A stretch of DNA of 64,000 nucleotides from Crocinitomicaceae bacterium (GCA_022447585.1 JAKVAR010000006.1:372001-436000), one strand, 5' to 3'. Positions 52,067 to 63,301 are shown, counted from the first letter of the stretch. Made by a program: numbers and translations. Notes: generated from the sequence alone by a model not told the origin.

Positions 52067-53608
52067 ATGGATAGAAATCAAGATTTAAAAGATAGAAGAG
52101 AAGCTTCCAAGTTAGGAGGCGGAGAAGCTCGGATTGATCGTCAACACGCGCAAGGTAAATTAACAGCTCGTGAGCGCGTTACGGCCTTGTTAGATGAAGG
52201 TTCATTTAATGAGATCGGTCAATTTGTTGAACACCGCTCGACTTCTTTTGGATTGGATAAGAATAAAATCCCTGGAGATGGTGTTGTAACTGGATTTGGA
52301 ACCATTCATGGAAGGTTGATTTATGTTTTTTCTCAAGATTTTACGGTACTGGGGGGTTCTTTGTCTGAGACACATGCTGAGAAGATTTGTCGTGTGATGG
52401 ATTTAGCAATGCAAAACGGTGCGCCATTAATTGGATTAAATGATTCTGGTGGGGCACGTATCCAAGAAGGGGTGGTTTCATTAGCGGGATATGCAGATAT
52501 CTTTTACAGAAACACGCGCGCTTCTGGCGTGATTCCTCAAATCAGTGTAATTATGGGCCCATGTGCTGGTGGTGCAGTTTATTCTCCAGCTTTAACTGAT
52601 TTTACGGTAATGGTTGAGGATACTTCGTACATGTTCGTAACAGGACCTAACGTTGTTAAAACTGTAACACATGAAGAAGTGACTTCTGAAGATTTAGGTG
52701 GGGCTAAAGCTCATGCTGAGAAATCTGGTGTAAATCACTTTACAGCTGGAAATGATATTGAAGCTTTACAACAAGTAAGAGACTTAATCACATTTATGCC
52801 GCAGAATGCAAATGAAGAGGCGCCAAGTCCAACAATGTTTGAGTTCAATAAATCGAAATTAGAAACAATTAAAAACATACTCCCAGAGAACAACACACTT
52901 CCTTATGATATTCGTAAGGTCGTTGATTCAGTGATTGATGATAATAGCTTTAGAGAAGTTCATGAGGACTTTGCAAAGAATATTGTGGTTGGTTTTGCAC
53001 GCATAGAAGGAAGAACGGTGGGGATTGTGGCAAATCAGCCAGCTTCAATGGCTGGTGTGTTAGACATCGACTCATCAAGAAAAGGTGCTAGATTCGTTCG
53101 TTTCTGTGATTCATTCAATATTCCTTTATTGGTTTTTGAAGATGTTCCAGGATTTTTACCGGGTACTGATCAAGAGTGGAGAGGTATTATCACACACGGT
53201 GCTAAGTTGCTTTATGCTTTTGCTGAGGCTACTGTTCCCAGAATTACGGTAATTACGCGTAAGGCTTATGGTGGTGCATTTGATGTAATGAACTCTAAGA
53301 GTATCGGTGCAGATTTGAACTTTGCGTGGCCAACTGCTGAAATCGCGGTAATGGGAGCAAAAGGAGCAGCCGAAATTATTTTCAAACGTGAAATTGCTGC
53401 TGCTGAAAATTCGGAAGAAAAATGGTTAGAGAAAGAAGCTGAGTATGCTGAAATGTTCGCTAACCCATACAGAGCTGCTGAACGCGGTATTGTCGATGAT
53501 GTTATTCTTCCGGAAGAAACAAGAGCGAAAGTAATCGCTGGTTTCAAAATGTTAGAGAATAAAGCAGAAACATTACCGAAAAAGAAACACGGAAATATTC
53601 CTTTATAA
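52067..53608 (+). CDS. Acyl-CoA carboxylase beta (carboxyltransferase) subunit, propionyl-CoA type
   Basis: Predicted 513-residue carboxyltransferase that moves CO2 from carboxybiotin to an acyl-CoA, most probably propionyl-CoA, giving methylmalonyl-CoA. Blocks include [61 protein letters not shown] and, in the second half, [23 protein letters not shown]. The biotin carboxylase and carrier subunits are not adjacent. Methylmalonyl-CoA is the substrate of the B12-dependent mutase, so this enzyme may feed a user of the cobalamin made by the left half of the window; the mutase itself is not seen. Confidence 0.92.
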   Translation: MDRNQDLKDRREASKLGGGEARIDRQHAQGKLTARERVTALLDEGSFNEIGQFVEHRSTSFGLDKNKIPGDGVVTGFGTIHGRLIYVFSQDFTVLGGSLSETHAEKICRVMDLAMQNGAPLIGLNDSGGARIQEGVVSLAGYADIFYRNTRASGVIPQISVIMGPCAGGAVYSPALTDFTVMVEDTSYMFVTGPNVVKTVTHEEVTSEDLGGAKAHAEKSGVNHFTAGNDIEALQQVRDLITFMPQNANEEAPSPTMFEFNKSKLETIKNILPENNTLPYDIRKVVDSVIDDNSFREVHEDFAKNIVVGFARIEGRTVGIVANQPASMAGVLDIDSSRKGARFVRFCDSFNIPLLVFEDVPGFLPGTDQEWRGIITHGAKLLYAFAEATVPRITVITRKAYGGAFDVMNSKSIGADLNFAWPTAEIAVMGAKGAAEIIFKREIAAAENSEEKWLEKEAEYAEMFANPYRAAERGIVDDVILPEETRAKVIAGFKMLENKAETLPKKKHGNIPL

Positions 53609-53682
53609 TAAAGGGTTAACAATAAAAGATACTCGCGAATAATAGGAAATAGACTACCTTCGCGCTCGAATAATTTTATATC

Positions 53683-55428
53683 ATGTATAGATCACATACT
53701 TGCGGCGAATTACGCCCTTCGCACATCGGTTCGACAGTTACACTTTCTGGCTGGATTCAAAAATCAAGAGACCTTGGTGGAATGACTTTCGTAGATTTGA
53801 GAGACCGTTATGGCATAACTCAACTGGCATTCAATTTAGATGATGCTAAAGAATTAACGGAAAAAGCGCGTAAATTGGGGCGTGAGTTTGTTGTTCGCAT
53901 TGAAGGTGAAGTTATAGAAAGGTCTAGCAAAAATAAGAACATTCCTACAGGTGAAGTTGAAATAAAAGTAACTTCTTTGGAAGTTTTAAATGGTTCAAAA
54001 ATACCTCCATTTACTATTGAAGATGATACTGATGGAGGTGAAGAATTGCGCGCTAAATATCGTTATTTAGATTTACGCCGTAATCCTGTTCAGGATAAAT
54101 TGAGATTAAGAAATAAGGTTTCTTTGGAGACTAGAAAGTTCTTAGATTCCCAAGATTTTTTAGATGTTGAAACTCCAGTTTTAATTAAGTCTACTCCTGA
54201 AGGGGCAAGAGATTTCGTTGTTCCAAGTAGAATGAATGAAGGACAATTTTATGCTTTACCGCAATCTCCTCAAACATTCAAACAATTATTGATGGTTTCT
54301 GGGTTTGACCGTTACTACCAGATCGTGAAGTGTTTTAGAGATGAAGATTTAAGAGCTGACCGTCAACCTGAGTTTACGCAAATAGATTGCGAAATGGCCT
54401 TTGTTGAACAAGAAGATATCTTGAACACATTCGAAGGAATGATTCAACATTTATTTAGAGAGGTTAGAGGGGTTGAATTAGACGCTAAGTTCCCTAGAAT
54501 GACATATGATGAAGCAATGGAACGTTATGGTTCTGATAAGCCAGATATCCGTTTTGGTCTTGAGTTCGTTGATATGAACGCCGTAACAAAGAATAAAGGG
54601 TTTTCAATTTTTGACGATGCAGAACAAGTTTTAGCAATTAATGCTAAGGATTGTGCTGGATATACCAGGAAACAACTAGATAAACTTACAGATTGGGTGC
54701 GTAGACCTCAAATTGGATGTAAAGGTTTAGTTTACTTAAAGTGCAATGCAGATGGTTCTTATAAATCTTCAGTTGATAAATTCTACTCACAAGAAGATTT
54801 GGCGGAATGGGCGAAAGCTGCAAATGCTGAACCAGGAGATTTATTATTGATAATCAGTGGGGATTTAGATAAAACACGTAAGCAAATGAATGAACTTCGT
54901 TTGCATATGGGAGATGAGTTAGGTTTGAGAAATCCAAACGTATTTAAACCGTTATGGGTTATTGACTTTCCTCTTTTGGAATGGGATGAAGAGTCTAATC
55001 GTTACCATGCAATGCATCATCCGTTTACTTCACCGAAACCTGAAGACATGCATTTAATTGATACAGACCCAGGCAAAGTGCGCGCGAATGCATATGACCT
55101 TGCTATGAACGGTGTAGAATTAGGTGGTGGATCAATTCGTATTCATGATCGCGATGTACAATCTAGAATGTTTGATTTATTAGGATTCACTAAAGAAGAG
55201 GCAGAAGCACAATTCGGATTTTTAATGTCTGCATTTGAGTATGGAGCTCCTCCTCATGGTGGTTTGGCATTCGGTTTGGACCGATTGGTGGCTACAATGG
55301 GTGGATCAGATTCTATACGTGATTATATAGCATTTCCTAAAAACAACAGTGGACGTGATGTGATGATTGACGCGCCTTCGCCTTTGAACAATGAACAAAT
55401 GAAAGAGTTGGGGATCAAACTTCAATAA
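53683..55428 (+). CDS. aspS: Aspartyl-tRNA synthetase
   Basis: Class IIb synthetase charging tRNA-Asp. The 581 residues begin [24 protein letters not shown] (N-terminal anticodon-binding OB fold), followed by the class II motifs ([52 protein letters not shown]) and the bacterial GAD insertion domain in the middle. Length and order are standard for bacterial AspS. A near-consensus -7 element (TACCTTCG) is 20 nt upstream of the ATG. Confidence 0.97.
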   Translation: MYRSHTCGELRPSHIGSTVTLSGWIQKSRDLGGMTFVDLRDRYGITQLAFNLDDAKELTEKARKLGREFVVRIEGEVIERSSKNKNIPTGEVEIKVTSLEVLNGSKIPPFTIEDDTDGGEELRAKYRYLDLRRNPVQDKLRLRNKVSLETRKFLDSQDFLDVETPVLIKSTPEGARDFVVPSRMNEGQFYALPQSPQTFKQLLMVSGFDRYYQIVKCFRDEDLRADRQPEFTQIDCEMAFVEQEDILNTFEGMIQHLFREVRGVELDAKFPRMTYDEAMERYGSDKPDIRFGLEFVDMNAVTKNKGFSIFDDAEQVLAINAKDCAGYTRKQLDKLTDWVRRPQIGCKGLVYLKCNADGSYKSSVDKFYSQEDLAEWAKAANAEPGDLLLIISGDLDKTRKQMNELRLHMGDELGLRNPNVFKPLWVIDFPLLEWDEESNRYHAMHHPFTSPKPEDMHLIDTDPGKVRANAYDLAMNGVELGGGSIRIHDRDVQSRMFDLLGFTKEEAEAQFGFLMSAFEYGAPPHGGLAFGLDRLVATMGGSDSIRDYIAFPKNNSGRDVMIDAPSPLNNEQMKELGIKLQ

Positions 55429-55473
55429 TTTCAAAGCTGGATATTCTTTTGCGAACACATAACTAATCAGCTA

Positions 55474-55704
55474 ATGGATGACTACACAGAATACGTGGGT
55501 TATGCCGCGTCATTGTTTGTACTTATTTCTTTTGTTATGAAAAAAATGATGCAACTTAGAGTCGTTAATATTATAGGTTGTGGATTTTTTATTTGGTACG
55601 GTTTTCTATTAGTGTCTTGGCCTATTATTATTACGAATTCTGCGATTGTAGTCGTTAATATTTTTTACATCACTAAAATGGTTTTAGTTCTGAAGAAAAA
55701 GTGA
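55474..55704 (+). CDS. Small membrane protein, YgjV/SemiSWEET-like
   Basis: Predicted 76-residue protein with three hydrophobic segments (about 7-24, 29-48 and 51-70) separated by short loops. The pattern YVGYAASLFVLISFVMKKM plus a trailing basic end resembles three-helix half-transporters of the PQ-loop/SemiSWEET type and the YgjV-like inner-membrane proteins. There is no decisive motif, so the family is tentative. It lies 45 bases after aspS and could be co-transcribed or independent. Confidence 0.65.
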   Translation: MDDYTEYVGYAASLFVLISFVMKKMMQLRVVNIIGCGFFIWYGFLLVSWPIIITNSAIVVVNIFYITKMVLVLKKK

Positions 55705-55761
55705 TGTAACGGACATGTAATTAATATTGAGTAACTTGCTTGATATATAATACTGTTGCGC

Positions 55762-58700
55762 ATGTTAAAGCTTATAGCCACTTTTTTTATATTATTGACA
55801 CTTTGCTCTAATTCATTTTCTCAAAATAATTCTGAAGCGAGAGAATGGAATGAATTAATTCTTGAAGCAATACGAAATGATTTTGCAAGACCAACAGTTC
55901 ATGCGCGCAATCTTTTTCATCATTCTATCATCTGTTATGATGCTTGGGCTGCCTATGATGCTTCGAAAAAAACATATTTTTTAGGAGATACAATCAACGG
56001 ATTTGTTTGCGCTTTTGATGGAGTTGGATATCCCTCGAATATAGAAGAGGCAAGAAATAAAACGATTGCGTATGCATCCTATCGCTTTATCAAAAATAGA
56101 TACTCAGATTCTCCAGATTATCAAGAAACCTTTTATTTAATTAACGACTTAATGAGTCAAAAGGGATACGACACCTCTATTTCATCTACACAATACAATT
56201 CCGGTGGTGCGGCTGAATTAGGGAATTATTTGGCAGAACAAATTCAATTGTTTGGTTATACAGATGGGTCAAATGAACAAAATGATTTTGGCAATATGTT
56301 TTACGCTCAAGTTAATGCGCCTTTAGTTATGGCACAACCGGGAAATCCAGACATTATTGATCCGAATAGGTGGCAACCGATAAGCTTAACACAATCAATT
56401 GATCAATCTGGAAATATAGTCTCGAGTACACCTGACCACCTCACTCCTGAATGGGGAGCAGTCCTTCCTTTTTCATTGGATACTACGATGTATACTGACC
56501 TGGTTAGAGATGGTCATACCTATCATGTTTATGCTGACACTAATATGCCTGCTTTCTTGAATTTAATGGATTCTTCTTCTTGGAATTCGTTCTACAAGTG
56601 GAATCATTCTCTCGTGTCTATTTGGCAATCTCATCTAGACCCTTCTGATGGAGTAATGTGGGATATTTCTCCTGCGTCTATTGGAAACAATTCTTGGTAT
56701 CCTTCCGATAGTTCTGATTATGCATCATTTTATAATTTAATTGATGGTGGGGATCCCGGAATGGGACACGCTCTTAATCCTGTAACAGGTTTACCTTATG
56801 CACCGCAACTAGTTCCAAGAGGAGATTATGCGCGTGTTTTAGCAGAATTTTGGGCAGACGGAATTGACTCCGAAACTCCGCCTGGTCACTGGTTTGAAAT
56901 TTATCATTATGTAACTGACCAACCTTCATTTCAACGAAACTGGGAGGGAGTAGGACCAATTCTTTCGAAGTTGGAATATGATGTTAAAGCATATCTTGCT
57001 CTTTCGGGTGCAATGCATGATGCCGCTATTTGTGCTTGGAGTTTGAAAGGGTATTATGATTATATTCGACCGGTATCTTCCATAAGATATATGACAGACA
57101 TGGGGCAGAGTTCAGATACTACTTTGTTAAACTATAGCCCTCATGGAATTCCATTACTTCCTGGATATATAGAAGTTGTCGAAATTGGTGATGCTCTAGC
57201 TGGTACATGGAATGAACATGTTGGAAAGATTAAGGTTTATACATGGAAAGGACATGACTATATTGTAAATACAAGTACTGATGTGGCTGGTGTGGGTTGG
57301 ATTCTTGCCGAAAATTGGTGGCCATATCAAAGACCAACATTTGTAACACCGCCTTTTGCTGGTTATGTTTCAGGTCACTCCACTTTTTCTAGAGCAGGCG
57401 CTCAAATTTTGGAATTTATAACAGGTTCTGAGTTTTTTCCTGGTGGCTTAGGCACTTTTCATGCTGAACAAAATGAGTATTTGAAGTTTGAGAATGGTCC
57501 TAGTGTATCAATAGATCTTCAATGGGCGACCTATCGAGATGCTTCGGACCAATGCAGTTTATCTAGAATTTGGGGTGGAATTCACCCCCCAATTGATGAT
57601 ATTCCAGGACGTATGATTGGAGAACAAGTCGGTATTTATGCTTTTGACTTGGCTGATTCAATTTTTAATCTTGAATATCCTGCTTTGATTCACGCTTCAG
57701 TGAGTGATTCAATTATATCTATTTCTGATATTGGTAATACTTTTGTGGTTAGTTTAACCTTTAATGAAGAAATGGATACTTCCGTTGTATTTAGTAATCA
57801 GGCTTTACCATTAGCTTTGAGCTCATCGATTTCTTTAGGGCAAATAAATTGGATTGATGAATACAATGTTGATATCACTTATGATATCATGGTAAATTCG
57901 GCCGAAATTTTACATACAAGTTTAGTTTTTAATGGTTTGTTTACTGAGTCTGGTTCATTATTACCGTCTATAGCATTGACAGACTTCTTTATTATTGATA
58001 CTAAAAGACCACAGATTGAATCAATTCAAATTAATTATGATGTTGTTAATGATTTTGTTACTTCTCAGCATATTATATTAAACCTTGAATTTGATGAACC
58101 GTGCGATACAATGGCTACACCAACGATAGAGTTTGAGTCTATTGGTTTAGTTAATCCAACGATCAATGAAGACATAAGTTTGTCTCACTGGATGAACGAT
58201 TCGATTTTTATTGGTTACTATACGAGCGTTGATTTCAATGAAATTGTTGAGCAAATTGATACTAAGGTTTATAATGTTAATGATGCTTATCAAAATAGCC
58301 TGGACACTTTGCATCAATCAGGGTTATTTGTTATAGACACCAAGAATCCTCAGATGTTGAATGTTGTTACGACTGATAGTGTAATTACGCAAGCCGATTT
58401 AAGTTCACCACAATTTAATGTCATGATTACATTTGATAAAGTCATGAATACAGCTATTTCTCCTGTTGTGAGTTTAAACTCTTTTGGGGTCCCATTTGGT
58501 TCAATAATTCAAAATTATGCTCAAACTGACTGGATTGATAGCCTTAACTTAAGTGTACAATTTTTAGTATATCCAAGTTTAAATAATTCATTGTACTTAG
58601 ACTTCATTTGTTCTAATTTAGAAGATTTTAATGGCAATCCATTAATAGACTCTATCGTTCATTCCTTGATCATGTGCGATATGAAGTCTCCGGAGGTATT

Positions 58701-59625
58701 GTTTGTTGAATTAAGTAACCCAATAATTTCAGATAGTCTTATCGGTTTGGATGAATATTTTATAGATGTTCATTTTGATGAAAAAATGGACACCATCATT
58801 AAACCACTTGTTATGCATACGGCAAATCAGAACATAACAAATTCTATTCAGTATAGTTTTAATTCAAGTTTTTTCATAGATACGGTTACTTATAGAGCCT
58901 TTTTTAATGTTTTAGATGATAATATTGAGGTTGATTCAATAGATGTTGAGGTTGATTATGGATACGATTTTCAAGGAAATAATCTCAACTCTTTTTCTGA
59001 TGTTAATAGAACATCGATTGACACAAAGAATCCTAAGGTAATCGGCTTATATGCAAATACATATAGTTTGAATGAGGTTTTTGATTCCCTTAAAATTGTA
59101 ACCTTATTTGATGAGGAAATGCTAGAATCACAATTGTGTGATATCGTGTTTGATCCAACTTTGTCATCGCCAGTAGTTCTAAGTCTACAAGAGAGAATGT
59201 GGTTAAACAGTAATTCTCATTCATCAACGTTTTTGCTACAAAACGGACCCATCCAATGGACTTCTTATGGGATTAATTTGAATTCTGGAGTTGATCTTGC
59301 GGGAAATATAAGTATTCCAATGGTTCAAGAAGATTTTGTTTCAATTGATCCAGTGTTGAATTTGAGCGAAATAAGTTTAGATGAGGTTATTATTTACCCA
59401 AGTATTCTGTCTAATGGTAATTCATTAAATATTGTTGGTTTAACTGCGAATAATCATAATCAAGAAAAAATTGAATGCACGTTAGTGAATACGCAAGGTA
59501 AAGTTTTGAATGATTTAGTTTTTTTAAAAGAAGGGAATAAATATAAATCAGATCCCATTTTTTACACTGCTGGAATGTACTATTTAAAGGTGGATAATAA
59601 ATTATTTAAACTCATCATACGGTAA
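55762..59625 (+). CDS. Large secreted vanadium-dependent haloperoxidase-like (PAP2) protein with Ig-like repeats and T9SS domain
   Basis: Predicted 1287-residue protein started at the ATG at 55762 (signal peptide MLKLIATFFILLTLCSNSFS). Residues about 25-640 are a PAP2/haloperoxidase-like domain with the full vanadate signature: K-x6-R-P (KGYYDYIRP near 428), SGHS (near 536) and S-R-x5-H-x3-D (SRIWGGIHPPID near 602). Then come about five Ig-like repeats of roughly 105 residues, each ending near IDTK-x-P, and a C-terminal T9SS domain ending KLFKLIIR. Bromo- or iodoperoxidase activity is possible; a phosphatase role of the same fold cannot be excluded. It overlaps the next gene by one base. Confidence 0.87.
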   Translation: MLKLIATFFILLTLCSNSFSQNNSEAREWNELILEAIRNDFARPTVHARNLFHHSIICYDAWAAYDASKKTYFLGDTINGFVCAFDGVGYPSNIEEARNKTIAYASYRFIKNRYSDSPDYQETFYLINDLMSQKGYDTSISSTQYNSGGAAELGNYLAEQIQLFGYTDGSNEQNDFGNMFYAQVNAPLVMAQPGNPDIIDPNRWQPISLTQSIDQSGNIVSSTPDHLTPEWGAVLPFSLDTTMYTDLVRDGHTYHVYADTNMPAFLNLMDSSSWNSFYKWNHSLVSIWQSHLDPSDGVMWDISPASIGNNSWYPSDSSDYASFYNLIDGGDPGMGHALNPVTGLPYAPQLVPRGDYARVLAEFWADGIDSETPPGHWFEIYHYVTDQPSFQRNWEGVGPILSKLEYDVKAYLALSGAMHDAAICAWSLKGYYDYIRPVSSIRYMTDMGQSSDTTLLNYSPHGIPLLPGYIEVVEIGDALAGTWNEHVGKIKVYTWKGHDYIVNTSTDVAGVGWILAENWWPYQRPTFVTPPFAGYVSGHSTFSRAGAQILEFITGSEFFPGGLGTFHAEQNEYLKFENGPSVSIDLQWATYRDASDQCSLSRIWGGIHPPIDDIPGRMIGEQVGIYAFDLADSIFNLEYPALIHASVSDSIISISDIGNTFVVSLTFNEEMDTSVVFSNQALPLALSSSISLGQINWIDEYNVDITYDIMVNSAEILHTSLVFNGLFTESGSLLPSIALTDFFIIDTKRPQIESIQINYDVVNDFVTSQHIILNLEFDEPCDTMATPTIEFESIGLVNPTINEDISLSHWMNDSIFIGYYTSVDFNEIVEQIDTKVYNVNDAYQNSLDTLHQSGLFVIDTKNPQMLNVVTTDSVITQADLSSPQFNVMITFDKVMNTAISPVVSLNSFGVPFGSIIQNYAQTDWIDSLNLSVQFLVYPSLNNSLYLDFICSNLEDFNGNPLIDSIVHSLIMCDMKSPEVLFVELSNPIISDSLIGLDEYFIDVHFDEKMDTIIKPLVMHTANQNITNSIQYSFNSSFFIDTVTYRAFFNVLDDNIEVDSIDVEVDYGYDFQGNNLNSFSDVNRTSIDTKNPKVIGLYANTYSLNEVFDSLKIVTLFDEEMLESQLCDIVFDPTLSSPVVLSLQERMWLNSNSHSSTFLLQNGPIQWTSYGINLNSGVDLAGNISIPMVQEDFVSIDPVLNLSEISLDEVIIYPSILSNGNSLNIVGLTANNHNQEKIECTLVNTQGKVLNDLVFLKEGNKYKSDPIFYTAGMYYLKVDNKLFKLIIR

Positions 59626-62030
59626 TGAAAAGAATACTTATTGCCATATTCATTGTTGTACTTCCTCTTCTGTGTTTTTCTCAGTCATTTACAGACTTGG
59701 CTGCAATTCAAGGAGTCCACGTCATCCAACAATCTGAGGGGCATGATGGTAATGGCATGTCATTTTACGATTTTGATAATGATGGCTGGGATGATCTAAC
59801 TTTTCCAACCCAAAATGATTCAATTTCTTTTTTTCGAAATATAAATGGTTCTTTTATGGAAATAGGATCTTATTTATATGCGCCAGGATCTATTCGACAA
59901 TTACTTTGGGTTGATTTAACGAACGATGAAGTTTTAGATTTATGCATTTCTTATGCTGATTTAGGCGTGAGGTTGTATGAAAATGATGGTAATTTTAATT
60001 TTAGCGACATTACTGCAAATTCAGGTATTTCTATGATGCCAACTTCTACTTATGGTATTAGTTGTGCTGATCCCGATCTGGATGGAGATTTAGACTTGTA
60101 TGTTTGTAATTATTCATTTTTAGCCACCAATAAATTCTATGAAAATCAAGGAAATGGTGTTTTCATTGAGTCTAGCCTATTATATGGCATTGACAATCAG
60201 CTTAATACTTCTTTCATGTCTACTTGGTTTGATTTTGATAATGATAATGACATTGATTTACATGTAATTAACGACAAATTAGCTTCGGCAGATGCACTAT
60301 TTGAAAATCTGGGCAATGGTAATTTTGTTGATGAAGCGGTTAATTTGGGTGTTTTAAATGATGGGCATCACCCAATGTCATCTAGTATCTCTGATTATAA
60401 TAATGATGGATTTCAGGATGTGTTCGTTTCAGATTTGGCCAATGGGAACATAATTAATGGTGTTACTACTGATTATAAATTATTTCAAAATCAAAATGGC
60501 AACAATTTTATAAATGTGGCACCTCAAATGGAAATTGATACAAGTTTACTCGCTTGGGGAGCACTTTGGGTCGATTACAATAACGATTGTTTTGAAGACT
60601 TATACATAGCCACTTCCAGAATCAATGTTAACGCAAATCCAGATGAAACATCTCTTCTTTTTAAAAATAACGCGGGATTAGGTTTTGAATTGATGAATGA
60701 TTCTGTTTTTGCCGATATTATAAATTCTGCGTATTGTCCAGTTAAGGGTGATATTAATAATGATGGGTTTTATGATATTGTCGTATTAACTGATTCAATT
60801 GATCCTAATGTGCTGTTGAATAGTGGAAATAATGGTAATGGGTATATAAAAATTACACCTATAGGGACGGTATCAAATAAGCAAGCTATTGGCACTAAAA
60901 TTAAGGTGCATGCCGCGGGTCAATCTCAATTACAAACTGTTTTTTGTGGAACTGCACTATGTGCCCAGTATTCTCAACACATGATTTTTGGAGTCAATAA
61001 TGCTACACTTGTTGATTCGGTTGAAATTATTTTTCCTAGCGGTGTTGTAGTTAAGGAGTACAATCTTCCGATTAATTCGAGTTACACTATTCTGGAACAA
61101 GTTTTCAATCAAGTGGAACTTGCTGCTGGTGCCGATACGGTTTATTTATGTCAAGATGAATCCCTAGTAATTGGAATAGATGGATACTATAATTACTCAT
61201 GGAGTAACGGAAGTAATGATTCTTTAATCGTGGTAAATAGCCCAGGTGTTTATTCTTTCGAAGCAACGACTATTTTAACGGACACCGTCTTTCAATCCAA
61301 TGAACTTACTGTACTCTGGGAGGAGTTTTCGAATGTACAGGAAGTTGTTTTGCAACCAGCTTGTGGTATAGAAAATTTAGGGTCAATTGAGGTTTTATTA
61401 AGTAATGCAAATGATTCAAATAGTACAATTCTTTGGAGTAATGGCGCTCAAGAATTTGTCTTAGATAGTTTATCCGAGGGGCTATATAATTATGAAATAA
61501 CAACGCCGAATAATTGTTCCGTTATTGGTTCCGTTAATTTAGTGGAAGGAGAACGATTGAATGTTCAGTTTAATACATTTCCTGAAACAGATATTCAACT
61601 AGGTTCCGTACAGTTTTTTGTTTTTGGAGGTGTGCCTGACTACACATATACTATGAATGGACTTGAGGAAAGCAGTTTTATTGACAGCCTAACAGCTGGA
61701 ACATATCAAGTGTCTATTCAAGACACTAATGGTTGTGAAGTAATTGTTGAATTTACAATTAATAATGCATCTACTGCCTCATTAGGAAAGGAAGAAACAA
61801 CTTCTGTTAATGTGAGATTTATTGAAGGAGCAATAACAATTTGTTCTAACAAAACAATTGAAAGAGGGAGTATTAGTTTATTTGATTTTAATGGAAGAAA
61901 CATCGATTTGCAAGATTGGAATGAAAAAGAGAACTGCTTAGTTAATTATGTATCGGTTGCTCAAGGTTTTTATCAGGTTAACTTTGTTATTAATGAAAAG
62001 GAATATTCAGAGTTAATATTTATTCATTAA
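59625..62030 (+). CDS. Secreted FG-GAP/VCBS and ASPIC/UnbV (CRTAC1-like) protein with T9SS-type end
   Basis: Predicted 801-residue secreted protein (signal MKRILIAIFIVVLPLLCFSQ). Seven calcium-binding-type repeats with D-x-D/N-x-D/N-G-x-x-D occur between about 40 and 400 (DFDNDGWDDL, DPDLDGDLDLYV, DYNNDGFQDVFV, DINNDGFYDIVV). An ASPIC/UnbV domain follows (about 405-490), then Ig-like segments and a C-terminal sorting-like region (ITICSNKTIERGSISLFDFN). It starts in the last base of the haloperoxidase-like gene (TAATG), so the two are translationally coupled. A carbohydrate-binding or scaffold role is plausible; none is shown. Confidence 0.85.
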   Translation: MKRILIAIFIVVLPLLCFSQSFTDLAAIQGVHVIQQSEGHDGNGMSFYDFDNDGWDDLTFPTQNDSISFFRNINGSFMEIGSYLYAPGSIRQLLWVDLTNDEVLDLCISYADLGVRLYENDGNFNFSDITANSGISMMPTSTYGISCADPDLDGDLDLYVCNYSFLATNKFYENQGNGVFIESSLLYGIDNQLNTSFMSTWFDFDNDNDIDLHVINDKLASADALFENLGNGNFVDEAVNLGVLNDGHHPMSSSISDYNNDGFQDVFVSDLANGNIINGVTTDYKLFQNQNGNNFINVAPQMEIDTSLLAWGALWVDYNNDCFEDLYIATSRINVNANPDETSLLFKNNAGLGFELMNDSVFADIINSAYCPVKGDINNDGFYDIVVLTDSIDPNVLLNSGNNGNGYIKITPIGTVSNKQAIGTKIKVHAAGQSQLQTVFCGTALCAQYSQHMIFGVNNATLVDSVEIIFPSGVVVKEYNLPINSSYTILEQVFNQVELAAGADTVYLCQDESLVIGIDGYYNYSWSNGSNDSLIVVNSPGVYSFEATTILTDTVFQSNELTVLWEEFSNVQEVVLQPACGIENLGSIEVLLSNANDSNSTILWSNGAQEFVLDSLSEGLYNYEITTPNNCSVIGSVNLVEGERLNVQFNTFPETDIQLGSVQFFVFGGVPDYTYTMNGLEESSFIDSLTAGTYQVSIQDTNGCEVIVEFTINNASTASLGKEETTSVNVRFIEGAITICSNKTIERGSISLFDFNGRNIDLQDWNEKENCLVNYVSVAQGFYQVNFVINEKEYSELIFIH

Positions 62031-62294
62031 TCTATGTTTGGATGCGATGAATAGTTAATCATGGAGCTATATCGTATGTGTTTGCTTTCGTTTGAAACAA
62101 AGCGTATTCGTGTCGCAAGTATCAAAATGGAAGACGTTTATAAGTAGATCACGCAATAAAAAACTTATTCTTTCGTGATAATAATTAATTAAAATCAATT
62201 TTATTTGAACCTTTTAAAGTTTAAATTGTAGATTTTAAAGTGGACTGATATTTTATCGGTACCGGATATTATTTAACTTATTAAACAAAAAAAA

Positions 62295-62933
62295 ATGAAA
62301 TCACTCTCCATCTTAATTTTATCAATTGCATCAATCTGGTTTGCTTTAACTTCTTCTATCAACCCAGTATCGTCTAAAAAAAACGGGAAACAATCTGCTG
62401 CCATTTATGGCTTAAGTATAAACGTTAGTTCTGAACTTACAACTGAAGGAAGTATTGGGGCCGTTAGTTGGTCCTCCAGTATTACTGAGGAACAAATTGA
62501 AAGGATGAGAAAATTTGCAGAAAGTGCTTGTAGCGAAAAGCTTGATGCTGATGTTAGGTGCGTTTATAAATATAATAAAAAAGGGAAAAAGCTTGCTACA
62601 CTTGGAAATGGCAATATTGCTGGTATGCCAACAAACTCCTTTAAAAATGCCGTTGAAAGTAACGATGATGACTTATTTATTAGTATTCAAATGCACATGA
62701 CTAATGATGGGAAACCACTTAAGGTTGGAAAGAAGAAAAGTACAATACAGCCCAAGGCTTCAGGATTTATAAGAATCTTTGACCGAGAAAAGACCTTGAT
62801 TAAGAAAGGAAAATGGTCACAGAGTCTACTTGAGGGTATTGTTAGTCTTGAAGATAAAGACGATGTTCTGACTCCTAACGACATTGAAACGATCTATAAA
62901 TATATGATTGAAAATATGATTAAAGATATGTAG
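62295..62933 (+). CDS. Exported protein of unknown function
   Basis: Predicted 212-residue protein with an N-terminal signal (MKSLSILILSIASIWFALTS) and a basic, helix/strand mixed body. The segment QIERMRKFAESACSEKLDAD and the Lys-rich KKKSTIQPKASGFIRIFDRE are notable, but I recognise no family. It may be periplasmic. A perfect 14-bp hairpin ends the transcript ten bases after the stop. Confidence 0.75.
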   Translation: MKSLSILILSIASIWFALTSSINPVSSKKNGKQSAAIYGLSINVSSELTTEGSIGAVSWSSSITEEQIERMRKFAESACSEKLDADVRCVYKYNKKGKKLATLGNGNIAGMPTNSFKNAVESNDDDLFISIQMHMTNDGKPLKVGKKKSTIQPKASGFIRIFDREKTLIKKGKWSQSLLEGIVSLEDKDDVLTPNDIETIYKYMIENMIKDM

Positions 62934-62942
62934 TTATTCATT

Positions 62943-62982
62943 GATAGTGAAAAGGAGATCATCAGATTTCCTTTTCACTATC
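62943..62982 (+). terminator. Perfect 14-bp hairpin after the 62295 gene
   Basis: GATAGTGAAAAGGA (62943-62956) pairs with TCCTTTTCACTATC (62969-62982) around a 12-nt loop. The T-run that follows is weak. Confidence 0.65.
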
Positions 62983-63270
62983 GATTCAAATTGAGTTTTG
63001 ATTACCTGTTTATCAGTGAGTTTGGCTCCTGTTTTTCGTAAATAATGTTGCTTTGAATTAAAGGAAATAAGTACAGGTTCAATGGTTTTAGTTTTATGAA
63101 TCAAGGATGTAGTTTATTTTAGAACGGTTCCTTTTTTCTTAAAATGGAGTAAATTTTGAAACAATCGAAGCTAAATTGTTTCGCTATCTTAACTTTTTTA
63201 ACGCTTGAATTATATTTTTCTCAATTCGATAATTAAATGATAAAATAGATGAAATCTTGATTCGTTGTTT
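62983..63270. other. Intergenic stretch, no gene seen
   Basis: About 290 AT-rich bases between the hairpin and the DUF5993-dsbB promoter. No protein-like frame, repeat or RNA motif is visible. Confidence 0.6.
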
Positions 63271-63301
63271 TTTGACGTCTGAATCAAAAAGGCTATCTTA
63301 A
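63271..63301 (+). promoter_or_regulatory. Probable promoter of DUF5993-dsbB
   Basis: TTTG at 63271-63274, exactly 19 nt, then TATCTTAA at 63294-63301, two bases off TAnnTTTG. It lies 16 nt before the ATG of the DUF5993 gene. Confidence 0.55.

Noticed and set aside
53266-53622. 118-codon open frame antisense to the acyl-CoA carboxylase gene
   Set aside because: Shadow of a strongly conserved gene; Ala/Ser/Ile-rich translation without motifs.
62061-62147. 28-codon open frame between the ASPIC gene and the exported protein
   Set aside because: Too short to support, with no recognisable motif or neighbour evidence; this 264-base spacer is otherwise empty.
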